NCBI GenBank assembly: GCA_042571625.1
Contig: JBHPFQ010000023.1
Location: 1 to 9,284 of the forward strand
Length of the DNA: 9,284 nucleotides
Source of the DNA: JBHPFQ01 sp042571625
Lineage (GTDB): Bacteria > Patescibacteriota > Minisyncoccia > Portnoybacterales > UBA2143
Reading direction: 5' to 3'
The position numbers were made by a program, and so were the translations under genes. Numbering within the stretch: position 1 is the stretch's first letter; each line of letters starts with the position of its first letter. The notes below the pieces were generated by a model, which was given only the letters and a program-made list of their open reading frames with translations, was not told the DNA's origin and ran no database searches. Positions 1 through 6,755 of this stretch are shown piece after piece.

Positions 1-390
1 ACTTTCTGGTCTACGTGGTCTCCTTTATCGCAAATACAGATTCCTGAGTTGGATGGGTTTGCGAGGCGGGAAGAAATAATATTATCTGAAACGACAGTTG
101 AAGAGTTAGAAAAGGCAACACAACAAAAAAAAGAGAGCGCAGAACAAACCGCCACCCAAGTCCTTCTCCTATCCATGCATCAAAGCGAAGGAATCATAGA
201 AACATATCTTAAACGTGGTAAATACAATATACCAAGCATTATAGACCGACAAGGAAATCTTGCTGAACTTTATCCTGTTCTTACATTTCCCCAACATTTC
301 TTTTTAGATAAAAAAGGGATCGTCAGAGATATCTATGTTGGGTTTTTGAATGAAGAAGAATTGAGGACGAGGGTTGGGAGGATGGAGTGA
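1..390 (+). CDS. TlpA/thioredoxin-like protein lacking CXXC cysteines (5' partial)
   Basis: The reading frame is open from base 1, so the gene begins left of the window and 129 C-terminal residues are visible. The first residues read TFWSTWSPLSQIQIPEL, which matches the active-site strand and helix of TlpA/ResA-type thioredoxin folds (FWATWCPPC...PEL), but both cysteines of the CXXC are serine. About 75 residues later LTFPQHFFLDKKGIV matches the cis-proline loop and following strand (P-x-x-F-x-D-x-x-G). No cysteine occurs anywhere in the visible part. The fold is well supported. Thiol-disulfide or peroxidase chemistry is unlikely, so a structural or binding role is inferred. An insertion rich in E, K and Q (about residues 28-52) separates the helix from the next strand. 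The 3' end is G-rich compared with the AT-rich LCP gene that begins 4 nt after its TGA stop. The true N-terminus, including any signal peptide or membrane anchor, is unseen. Confidence 0.8.
   Translation, partial: TFWSTWSPLSQIQIPELDGFARREEIILSETTVEELEKATQQKKESAEQTATQVLLLSMHQSEGIIETYLKRGKYNIPSIIDRQGNLAELYPVLTFPQHFFLDKKGIVRDIYVGFLNEEELRTRVGRME
376..387 (+). promoter_or_regulatory. Shine-Dalgarno region deciding the LCP gene start
   Basis: GGGAGG at 376-381 and GGAG at 384-387 lie inside the end of the preceding gene. GGAG is 7 nt from the ATG at 395, which favours that start over an in-frame TTG at 374. It is the only convincing Shine-Dalgarno sequence in front of a gene in this window. Confidence 0.6.
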
Positions 391-394
391 TTTT

Positions 395-1438
395 ATGAAC
401 TCACAAAATAAAAACTCTGAACTTTTTAAAATTATCTTACTAAGCTTATTTTTAATCTCTGCCTTTGCTATTATTTATAAAATTATTCCAATCACAAAAA
501 AAAATCCAATTTCAAGCTCATCTATAATAAATCAAAACCCAACTCCAACTACGCAAAACATAATTAATGAACCAAACGATGTAAATGTTTTCACAAAACC
601 GCCACAGAAAAAAAATATATCAATAAATATAAAAAATATTTTAATATTAGGACGTCCAGGGCAAGGACATTCTGGTTCAAACTTAACTGATACTATAATA
701 TTAGCCCATTTAAATCCAAACAAAAATAAATCCATTCTTATATCTCTACCACGAGATCTTATTATCCAAGCACCAAAAACTAAAGAATTGCTTAAAATAA
801 ATTCACTTTATACACTAACAAATATTGAAACATTAAAAAGCAAGATACAAGAAATTACAGGATTAACAATTGATCGCTATATTGTATTTGATCTGAACGT
901 AGCTGAAACAATAATTAATTTAGTAGATGGACTTAATGTTTTTGTTCCGCAAGATATTTACGATCCATACTTTCCTGGACCGAATTATACTTATGATCCT
1001 TTTTCTCTAAAAGCAGGGTGGAGATATTTAGACGGAAGAAATGTTTTAAGATACGCTAGAACACGATACACTTCCCCGAATGGAGATTTTGACAGAATGT
1101 ATAGGCAACAACAAGTCATCCGATTATTAGAACAAAAAATTTTAGATCTTAATCCATTGTGGGATTTTCCAACTTATATTAAAATATTTAATACTCTAAA
1201 AAATAATATTTTAACTGATCTAAATATTTCAGAAATGAATTCTATTTGGCAAATAGCTAAAAACTCAAGATCTGAAAATATAGAAACAATTGTTATTGAT
1301 GAAAATCAAACCAACCTTCTCGCCGGCGGAATGATTCCTTTAGGCGAAGTAAATGCGTATGTAATCTGGCCAAAAGCTGGAAAATGGAATTATAATGATA
1401 TAATAAAATATATTCAAGAAACTATTAATAAATTATGA
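395..1438 (+). CDS. LytR-CpsA-Psr (LCP) family cell-wall glycopolymer ligase
   Basis: The product is 347 aa from ATG 395; a TTG start at 374 would add 7 residues. A single hydrophobic segment (about residues 12-31) anchors it in the membrane with the catalytic part outside. A low-complexity S/N/P/T linker follows to about residue 73. The LCP domain runs from about residue 80 to 250. Visible landmarks are the strand NILILG, LTDT (D99), the LPRD motif (R120, D121), LVDGLNVFVP, LKAGWRYLDG, RYARTR (R222, R224) and DFDRMYRQQQ (D231-R237). The paired arginines and aspartates are those that bind the pyrophosphate of the polyprenyl donor and Mg2+ in this family. LCP enzymes move lipid-linked glycopolymers onto peptidoglycan or other acceptors; the substrate here cannot be told. 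The usual G-x-D-x-R after the first strand is replaced by GRPGQG. The stop overlaps the pth start (ATGA), so translational coupling is likely. The gene is very AT-rich. Confidence 0.9.
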   Translation: MNSQNKNSELFKIILLSLFLISAFAIIYKIIPITKKNPISSSSIINQNPTPTTQNIINEPNDVNVFTKPPQKKNISINIKNILILGRPGQGHSGSNLTDTIILAHLNPNKNKSILISLPRDLIIQAPKTKELLKINSLYTLTNIETLKSKIQEITGLTIDRYIVFDLNVAETIINLVDGLNVFVPQDIYDPYFPGPNYTYDPFSLKAGWRYLDGRNVLRYARTRYTSPNGDFDRMYRQQQVIRLLEQKILDLNPLWDFPTYIKIFNTLKNNILTDLNISEMNSIWQIAKNSRSENIETIVIDENQTNLLAGGMIPLGEVNAYVIWPKAGKWNYNDIIKYIQETINKL

Positions 1439-2040
1439 AATTAATAATCGGCTTAGGTAATCCAGGAAAAGAATATAAAAATACTCGGCATAATTTAGGA
1501 TTTGCCACAATTGATGCTTTGGCGCTCCAATTCAAAACAAATAATTTTCAGTTCAAAAAACAATTCAACGCTCTTGTAGCACAAACAAATATCAACGGAG
1601 AAAAAGTAATTTTAGCCAAACCTCAAACTTTTATGAATAATTCCGGAGATGCGGTTAAAAAAATAGTTAGTTATTTCAAAATTTCACCAGAAGAAATTAT
1701 GGTAATTCATGATGAATTGGATTTACCATTAGGAAAATTCAAACTTCAAATATCACGAAACTCTGCTGGACATAAAGGAGTCCAATCAATTATTAATAAT
1801 TTAGGAACTAAAAATTTTACCAGATTAAGAATAGGTATAAATCATGATCCATCTCTTGCCACTAACGAATCTACGAAAGACAAAGAAGAATTCGTTTTGC
1901 AAAAATTTACAAAACAAGAACAGGAAATTATTTCTAAAAAAATAAAAAAAATAATAAAGGCCATCATTAGACCGCCTATGAATGCCTCATCGGATTTAGG
2001 AGGGATGAACCCGAATATTAGCAATACACAAGCGGACTAA
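1435..2040 (+). CDS. pth: Peptidyl-tRNA hydrolase
   Basis: A cytoplasmic enzyme that cleaves the ester of peptidyl-tRNAs released from stalled ribosomes, recycling tRNA. The 201-aa product carries GLGNPGKEY (N9), TRHNLGF with catalytic His19, KPQTFMNNSG (N68), HDELDLPLG (D93), AGHKGVQSI and FTRLRIGI. The position corresponding to E. coli N114 is Lys (GHKG rather than GHNG). The start is fixed by the 4-nt ATGA overlap with the LCP gene. The family-like sequence fades near residue 174 (KKIIK). The last 27 residues (K175-D201, rich in P, N, S and G) resemble no Pth tail I know. They are encoded by the complement of a predicted - strand structured RNA (1957-2050), which appears to have supplied both the extension and the stop codon. 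The core domain is complete, so the enzyme is probably active. Confidence 0.95.
   Translation: MKLIIGLGNPGKEYKNTRHNLGFATIDALALQFKTNNFQFKKQFNALVAQTNINGEKVILAKPQTFMNNSGDAVKKIVSYFKISPEEIMVIHDELDLPLGKFKLQISRNSAGHKGVQSIINNLGTKNFTRLRIGINHDPSLATNESTKDKEEFVLQKFTKQEQEIISKKIKKIIKAIIRPPMNASSDLGGMNPNISNTQAD
1944..1975 (-). terminator. U-rich 3' end of the predicted small RNA
   Basis: The 3' arm of the rod stem (1975-1957, ending GGCCUU) is followed on the - strand by UAUUAUUUUUUU and a second run of seven U. A stem with a GC pair cluster near its base and then a U tract is the layout of a Rho-independent terminator. A competing short hairpin, GGC(N22)GCC at 1961-1988, could serve the same purpose. Confidence 0.5.
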
Positions 2041-2055
2041 TAACGACCTTAATAT
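1944..2055 (-). ncRNA. Predicted rod-shaped small RNA antisense to the pth 3' end
   Basis: I do not recognise the family. Read on the - strand, 2050-2032 pairs with 1975-1957: 18 of 19 positions pair (15 Watson-Crick, 3 G.U) with one U.U mismatch. The rod continues with 2031-2027 on 1976-1980, 2025-2024 on 1982-1983 and 2022-2020 on 1984-1986. An apical 7-bp stem (2014-2008 on 1990-1996) is closed by an 11-nt loop, CAUCCCUCCUA. About seven G.U pairs hold only on this strand; on the + strand they become A/C mismatches, which argues that the - strand is the functional RNA. A strong promoter lies upstream and a U-rich tail follows. The signal recognition particle GGAA loop and its symmetric bulge are absent, and the large central bubble of 6S RNA is absent. 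The alternative is a palindromic mobile repeat. RNA ends are estimates. Confidence 0.6.
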
Positions 2056-2062
2056 AAAAAAC

Positions 2063-2090
2063 ATTATATCAAATTAGACTAAAAAGTCAA
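2063..2090 (-). promoter_or_regulatory. Near-consensus sigma70 promoter for the antisense small RNA
   Basis: On the - strand TTGACT (2090-2085) and TATAAT (2068-2063) are separated by 16 nt, matching 11 of 12 consensus bases. It points back into the end of pth, with a predicted start near 2055, just before the basal stem of the predicted RNA. No protein-coding gene on that strand would be served by it. A short GACT-AAAA-AGTC inverted repeat (2077-2088) overlaps the -35 side. Confidence 0.6.
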
Positions 2091-2095
2091 CAAAA

Positions 2096-3184
2096 ATGCC
2101 TAACGAGAAATATTTTAACGCTTTTAATTTAATTGATGGAATTGGCCCTATCTCCTTCAAAAAACTATTATCTAATTTTGAATCTATTAAACAGGCATGG
2201 GAAGCTGGCATAAATGAACTTCGCAAGGCTGGATTAGAAAGATCAGCTATTGAACAAATAAAAAGACGCCGCCATCAAATCAATCCAGACTTGGAATTCG
2301 AAAAACTTGAAAAAGAAAATATCAAATTAATAACAATTCAAGATAAAAATTATCCAAAGTTATTAAAAGAAATTTATTCTCCTCCCGCAGCTTTATATAT
2401 CCGAGGACAGTTTGAACCAAACGACGAATTCAGTATAGGAATTGTTGGCAGCAGATTGCTTTCTTCTTATGGATGTCAAACAGCTCCATTTATTTCTTAT
2501 GAATTAGCCAAAGCAGGATTAACAATTGTAAGTGGATTAGCTAAGGGTATTGATACTTTAGCTCATCACTCTGCTATAAAAGCAGAAGGCAGAACAATCG
2601 CTGTGCTCGGATCCGGAATAGACCGACAAAGTATTTATCCACGCTCCAATAAAAAATTAGCTGATGAAATTTCTGAATACGGAGCAATAATAAGTGAATT
2701 CCCAATTGGAGCTAAACCAATTGCCCAGCACTTTCCACAGAGAAATCGCATTATTTCAGGATTAAGTTTAGGCATTTTAGTCATAGAAGCCAATCAAAAA
2801 AGCGGTTCTTTAATCACAGCTAAATACGCTCTTGATCAAAATAGAGATGTTTTTGCAATCCCCGGCTCTATTTTCTCACAAACATCAACTGGATCAAATA
2901 GTTTAATTAAAATGGGAGCTAAATTAGTCACAGAAGCAAATGACATTCTTCAAGAATTAAATTTAGCTCTTATTACCGATTTTAAAGAAAATAGAAAAAT
3001 TATTCCGGATAGCAAAGAGGAAGCATTAATTTTAAAATATCTTTCCAGTGAACCTATCCACATTGACAAAATTGTAAATAACACTAAACTATCAACATCA
3101 GACATCAATTCTACACTCACGCTTATGGAACTAAAAGGAAAGGTCAGGCACTTAGGCGGAGGAAATTATGTAACTGCAAGATAA
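2096..3184 (+). CDS. dprA: DNA-processing protein DprA (Smf)
   Basis: DprA binds incoming single-stranded DNA during natural transformation, protects it and loads RecA. The 362-aa product has an N-terminal helix-hairpin-helix/SAM-like region (LIDGIGPISFKKLL, residues 12-25), then the Rossmann-like DprA core (about 75-290) with GIVGSR, VSGLAKGIDTLAHHSA, VLGSGIDRQSIYP, ISEFPIG, FPQRNRIISGLS, VIEANQKSGSLITA and AIPGSIF...G-x-N-x-LI. A C-terminal winged helix (about 303-361) completes the usual three-part layout. The spacer from pth is 55 nt and holds the - strand promoter of the small RNA. I see no Shine-Dalgarno and no clear + strand promoter, so transcription from upstream or an unrecognised start is possible. 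topA follows after 2 nt. The gene implies DNA uptake or recombination ability, although no uptake machinery genes lie in this window. Confidence 0.95.
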   Translation: MPNEKYFNAFNLIDGIGPISFKKLLSNFESIKQAWEAGINELRKAGLERSAIEQIKRRRHQINPDLEFEKLEKENIKLITIQDKNYPKLLKEIYSPPAALYIRGQFEPNDEFSIGIVGSRLLSSYGCQTAPFISYELAKAGLTIVSGLAKGIDTLAHHSAIKAEGRTIAVLGSGIDRQSIYPRSNKKLADEISEYGAIISEFPIGAKPIAQHFPQRNRIISGLSLGILVIEANQKSGSLITAKYALDQNRDVFAIPGSIFSQTSTGSNSLIKMGAKLVTEANDILQELNLALITDFKENRKIIPDSKEEALILKYLSSEPIHIDKIVNNTKLSTSDINSTLTLMELKGKVRHLGGGNYVTAR

Positions 3185-3186
3185 TT

Positions 3187-5262
3187 ATGCAATTAATAAT
3201 CGTTGAGTCACCAACAAAATCAAAAACAATTTCTAAATTTCTAGGAAAGGGCTATATAGTTAAATCATCTTATGGTCATATTCGCGATTTGCCAAAAAGT
3301 GAACTTGGCGTTAATGTTGAAAAAAATTTCACGCCTAAATATATTATTCCAATAAAAGCACGAAAGGCAGTAAAAGAATTAAAAAATGCAATCAAAAAAG
3401 CTGATTTGCTAGTTCTGGCTACTGATGAAGACCGAGAAGGAGAAGCTATCGCATGGCATATTACTAAAGCCCTTGATACTGATAAATTAAAAATCAAAAC
3501 AGAACGTATTGTTTTTCACGAAATCACAAAAAAAGCAATTGAAAAAGCGCTTGATAATCCACGAAAGCTAGATATGAACCTAGTTGACGCGCAACAAGCG
3601 CGAAGAATTTTAGACAGATTAGTAGGATATAAATTATCTCCATTTTTATGGAAAAAAATTGCAAAAGGATTATCTGCCGGAAGAGTTCAATCAGTTGCAG
3701 TTAGATTAATTGTTGATAGAGAAAAAGAAATTGAAGTGTTTAAACCAGATGAATACTGGAGTATTGAAGTTGCATTACAAAAAAATACAAATAAATTTAC
3801 TGCCAAACTAATTAAAACAAATAATAAAGCAATTCCAAAGTTAGGAATAAAAACAAAAAATGACGCTGACAAAATATTAGAAGATTTAAATGGAGCGGAA
3901 TATAAAGTAATTAGCGTTGAAGCAAAAGAATCTAAAAGAAACCCATTACCTCCTTTTACAACAAGCACTCTTCAGCAGGAAGCATCTCGCAAATTCGGAT
4001 TTTCAACAAAACAAACAATGCGTCTAGCTCAACAACTTTATGAAGGAATAAAAGTTGGAGACAAAAAGCAAAGCGGATTAATAACTTATCATAGAACCGA
4101 TTCTATGAATTTATCAAGCGAGGCAGTAAGTCGCGCGCGCGAATTTATCAAAAATAATTTCGGACAAGAATATATTCCAGAATCTCCAAAATTTTATAAA
4201 ACAAAATCAAAAGGCGCGCAAGAAGCTCACGAAGCAATACGACCAACATTCTCAAGTCGCCAACCAGAAAAAATAAAAAGCTTTTTAGATGCTCAGCAAT
4301 ATAAATTGTATAGTTTAATTTGGCAAAGGTTTATCGCCTGTCAAATGTCACCTGCCATTTTAGACACTCTTAAAGTTGATATTGAGGCAAAAAATTATAT
4401 TTTCCGCGCTAATGGATCAACAATTAAATTTAATGGATTTTTAAAAGTTTATCCAACTAAGACAAAAGAAACTATTTTACCTTCTCTTTCTAAAAATGAT
4501 ATTTTAAAACTGATCAAACTTATCTCCGAACAACATTTTACACAACCGCCAGCGCGATACACTGAAGCATCATTGGTAAAAATATTAGAAGAATATGGTA
4601 TAGGTAGACCGTCAACTTATGCTCCAATTATCAGTACAATTCAAGACCGTGGATATGTTATTAAGAATGAACAAAAAAGATTTGTTCCTGAAGAAATAGG
4701 ATTGATAGTAATAGATATGTTAAAACAAAATTTTCCAGAGATTGTTGATGTCCAATTTACAGCTAATATGGAAAAAGATCTAGATAAAATCGCAGACGGA
4801 AAAAAAGAATGGGAAGAAATTATAAAAAGTTTTTATAAACCTTTTAATGAAAATTTAGAAAAAAAATATGAATCAGTAGAAAAGAAAAAAATGGAAGAAC
4901 CAACAGATAAAATCTGCCCTAAATGCGGAAAACCAATTATTATCAAAATGGGACGCTTTGGTAAATTTTACTCCTGTTCCGGATTTCCAGAGTGCAAACA
5001 TACTGAAGCAATAGTAAATTCTACCGGAGTTAAATGTCCAGAGTGCGAAAAAGGCGAAATTGTTGAAAGACGAACTAGAAAAGGAAAGATATTTTATTCT
5101 TGCAGTCGATATCCAAAATGTAAATTTGCTTTATGGAACAAACCAACAGGAGAAAAATGCCCAGAGTGTGGCTCCTTGTTAGCTCAAGCTGGAAAAAATA
5201 AAATTAAATGCAGTAAGAAAGAATGTGGATATGAAAAAGAATCAGAACCTAAAGAAGAATAA
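3187..5262 (+). CDS. topA: DNA topoisomerase I (type IA)
   Basis: Relaxes negative supercoils by a single-strand break and passage mechanism. The 691-aa product starts with the Toprim domain: LIIVESPTKSKTI (E7) and ATDEDREGEA with the Mg2+ residues D80, D82 and E84. QQARRILDRLVGYKLSPFLW and GLSAGRVQSVAVRLI follow. The catalytic tyrosine is Y301 in SGLITYHRTDS, where His stands next to it instead of the commoner Met or Pro. Also present are EAHEAIRPT, YTEASLVKILEEYGIGRPSTYA and a basic C-terminus with three zinc-ribbon repeats. These start at C577 (CPKCG...CSGFPEC), C617 (CPEC...CSRYPKC) and C658 (CPECG...CSKKEC), each with four cysteines. The length suits bacterial TopA of the Gram-positive type, and the protein looks complete. 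The gene is 2 nt downstream of dprA, so coupling is likely; no Shine-Dalgarno is seen at useful distance. Confidence 0.97.
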   Translation: MQLIIVESPTKSKTISKFLGKGYIVKSSYGHIRDLPKSELGVNVEKNFTPKYIIPIKARKAVKELKNAIKKADLLVLATDEDREGEAIAWHITKALDTDKLKIKTERIVFHEITKKAIEKALDNPRKLDMNLVDAQQARRILDRLVGYKLSPFLWKKIAKGLSAGRVQSVAVRLIVDREKEIEVFKPDEYWSIEVALQKNTNKFTAKLIKTNNKAIPKLGIKTKNDADKILEDLNGAEYKVISVEAKESKRNPLPPFTTSTLQQEASRKFGFSTKQTMRLAQQLYEGIKVGDKKQSGLITYHRTDSMNLSSEAVSRAREFIKNNFGQEYIPESPKFYKTKSKGAQEAHEAIRPTFSSRQPEKIKSFLDAQQYKLYSLIWQRFIACQMSPAILDTLKVDIEAKNYIFRANGSTIKFNGFLKVYPTKTKETILPSLSKNDILKLIKLISEQHFTQPPARYTEASLVKILEEYGIGRPSTYAPIISTIQDRGYVIKNEQKRFVPEEIGLIVIDMLKQNFPEIVDVQFTANMEKDLDKIADGKKEWEEIIKSFYKPFNENLEKKYESVEKKKMEEPTDKICPKCGKPIIIKMGRFGKFYSCSGFPECKHTEAIVNSTGVKCPECEKGEIVERRTRKGKIFYSCSRYPKCKFALWNKPTGEKCPECGSLLAQAGKNKIKCSKKECGYEKESEPKEE

Positions 5263-5282
5263 TCTAATTAATAAAAATTGCT

Positions 5283-6755
5283 ATGACTATTGAACAAGTT
5301 ATTAGCAAATTTAAACAAACTTATCCATTAGCTGATACATCAATAATCGAAAAAGCATATACTTTCGCAAAAAAAGTCCATAACGGGCAAATGCGATGCA
5401 ACGGAGAGCCAACACTTGAACATCTTATTCAAACTGCTTATGTATTAGCTGATTTAAAATTAGATTCCGCCGCTTTAGCAGGCGGTATTTTGCATGATAC
5501 ATTAGAAGACACACCAACTAGCTTAAAACAAATTAAGCAAGAATTCGGTGATGAAATTGCTTTTTTAGTAGAAAGCGTAACTTTTATTAAAAAAGTAAAA
5601 TACAGAAACCAAGAAAAAGCTAATGAAAGAAACGCGGAAAAAACACGAAAAATTCTTATATCAATGGCCAAAGATATCCGAGTAATTCTAATCAAGTTGG
5701 CAGATAGAATTCATAATATGAAAACTCTGTATGCCTTATCCAAAGAGAGACAAAAAAGATTAGCATTTGAAACTTTAGAAATTTATGCTCCTATTGCTTA
5801 TCGCTTAGGAATCGGAGAAATAAAAGGACAGCTTGAAGATTTAGCTTTTTATTATGCATATCCAAAGGAATACCAAACTTTACTTAGTCAAGTAAAAAAT
5901 AGGTATAGCAAAGGCAAAAATTATATTGAAAATGTCATTCCAATAATTAGAAAATTTTTAGCTAAAGAAAATATACCAGTTATTAATATTCATGGTCGAG
6001 CTAAACACTATTACAGCTTGTATAAAAAATTACTTAAATACGATATGGACTGGCATAGAATTTATGATTTAATAGCTATAAGAATCATTGTCCCTGATGT
6101 AGAAAGTTGCTATGCAACTTTAGGTGCTATCCATAAACAATGGAAACCGCTTATTGGTCGCATAAAAGATTATATTGCCACACCAAAACCAAATAGCTAT
6201 AGATCTTTACATACAACTGTTTTTTGCCAAAATGGACAAATCACCGAATTTCAAATCCGCACAAAACAAATGCATGAAGAAACAGAAAATGGAATTGCTG
6301 CTAATTGGTATTACAGTGAAAAAAAGAACAGAACAAAAGAAAAATGCGCTATATGCTATCCTTCTCAAAAATTGACTAAAGAGATCGCTTTAGTCAAACA
6401 ACTTCAGGAATGGCAAAAAGAAGATTTTTTAACTCCAGAAGAATTTTTCAATTCGCTAAAAATAGATTACTTAAAAAATCGCATCTTTGTTTTTACTCCT
6501 AAAGGCAGCGTAATTGATTTACCAGAAGGAGCAACACCAATTGATTTTGCTTATGCTGTTCATAGTAATATCGGAGACGATTGCGCAGGGGCTAAAATCA
6601 ATGGCAAATTAACAAGATTAAACTCAACACTAAAAAATGGACAAGTAGTCGAAATAATTATACAAAAAAATAAAAAGCCAAATAAAGATTGGCTCAATTT
6701 TGTAAAAACTAATCGCGCTAAAGCAAGAATACGCGCTTGGTATAACAAAAACTAA
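5283..6755 (+). CDS. RelA/SpoT-family (p)ppGpp synthetase/hydrolase, short HD-synthetase-TGS form
   Basis: Makes and degrades the alarmone (p)ppGpp in the stringent response. The 490-aa product has an N-terminal HD hydrolase domain with metal ligands H47, H71-D72 (HDTLEDT) and D141 (KLADRIHNM), all present. The synthetase domain shows GRAKHYYSLYKK, HRIYDLIAIRI (D262), RIKDYIATPKPNSYRSLHTTV and TEFQIRTKQMHE (E322). RxKD at 293-296 is the form found in bifunctional Rel enzymes, as opposed to ExDD of synthetase-only RelA. A TGS domain spans about 398-461. The chain stops only about 30 residues later, at the start of the helical region. The rest of that region, the zinc-finger/RIS part and the ACT domain are missing (usual length about 700-750). 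No remnant of them is seen because convergent parB occupies the sequence. Expected to be bifunctional, with altered ribosome control. The spacer from topA is 20 nt, with no Shine-Dalgarno. Confidence 0.93.
   Translation: MTIEQVISKFKQTYPLADTSIIEKAYTFAKKVHNGQMRCNGEPTLEHLIQTAYVLADLKLDSAALAGGILHDTLEDTPTSLKQIKQEFGDEIAFLVESVTFIKKVKYRNQEKANERNAEKTRKILISMAKDIRVILIKLADRIHNMKTLYALSKERQKRLAFETLEIYAPIAYRLGIGEIKGQLEDLAFYYAYPKEYQTLLSQVKNRYSKGKNYIENVIPIIRKFLAKENIPVINIHGRAKHYYSLYKKLLKYDMDWHRIYDLIAIRIIVPDVESCYATLGAIHKQWKPLIGRIKDYIATPKPNSYRSLHTTVFCQNGQITEFQIRTKQMHEETENGIAANWYYSEKKNRTKEKCAICYPSQKLTKEIALVKQLQEWQKEDFLTPEEFFNSLKIDYLKNRIFVFTPKGSVIDLPEGATPIDFAYAVHSNIGDDCAGAKINGKLTRLNSTLKNGQVVEIIIQKNKKPNKDWLNFVKTNRAKARIRAWYNKN

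Noticed and set aside
374..394. TTG at 374 as start of the LCP gene
   Set aside because: It would add 7 atypical residues before the membrane anchor and overlap the previous gene; ATG 395 has a Shine-Dalgarno 7 nt upstream.
1842..2024. 60-codon open frame on the - strand inside pth
   Set aside because: It begins at TTG inside the predicted RNA rod and becomes F/I-rich where it reads through the A-rich pth codons, which is typical of an antisense shadow.
1944..2055. Small bacterial SRP (4.5S) RNA or 6S RNA as the identity of the rod-shaped RNA
   Set aside because: Length and rod shape resemble 4.5S RNA, but the GGAA-type tetraloop and conserved internal loops are absent. 6S RNA is longer with a large central bubble, which is not seen.
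2041..2095. A + strand promoter for dprA in the pth-dprA spacer
   Set aside because: Several TATA-like strings are present in this AT-rich spacer, but none has a -35 partner at proper distance; the only well-formed promoter there faces the other way.
3158..3173. GGAGG-AAATT-ATGTAA, a start-stop element just before topA
   Set aside because: The bases are ordinary dprA codons (Gly-Gly-Asn-Tyr-Val-Thr) in another frame; nothing else supports ribosome recruitment there.
3508..3524. TTTTTCACGAAATCA, resembling half of the ParB-binding parS palindrome
   Set aside because: The consensus TGTTTCACGTGAAACA needs a symmetric centre; two central bases are missing and the right arm does not match. It lies inside topA coding sequence.
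6180..6375. Second + strand open frame inside the RSH gene (66 codons)
   Set aside because: It overlaps the synthetase domain in another frame and shows no features of its own.
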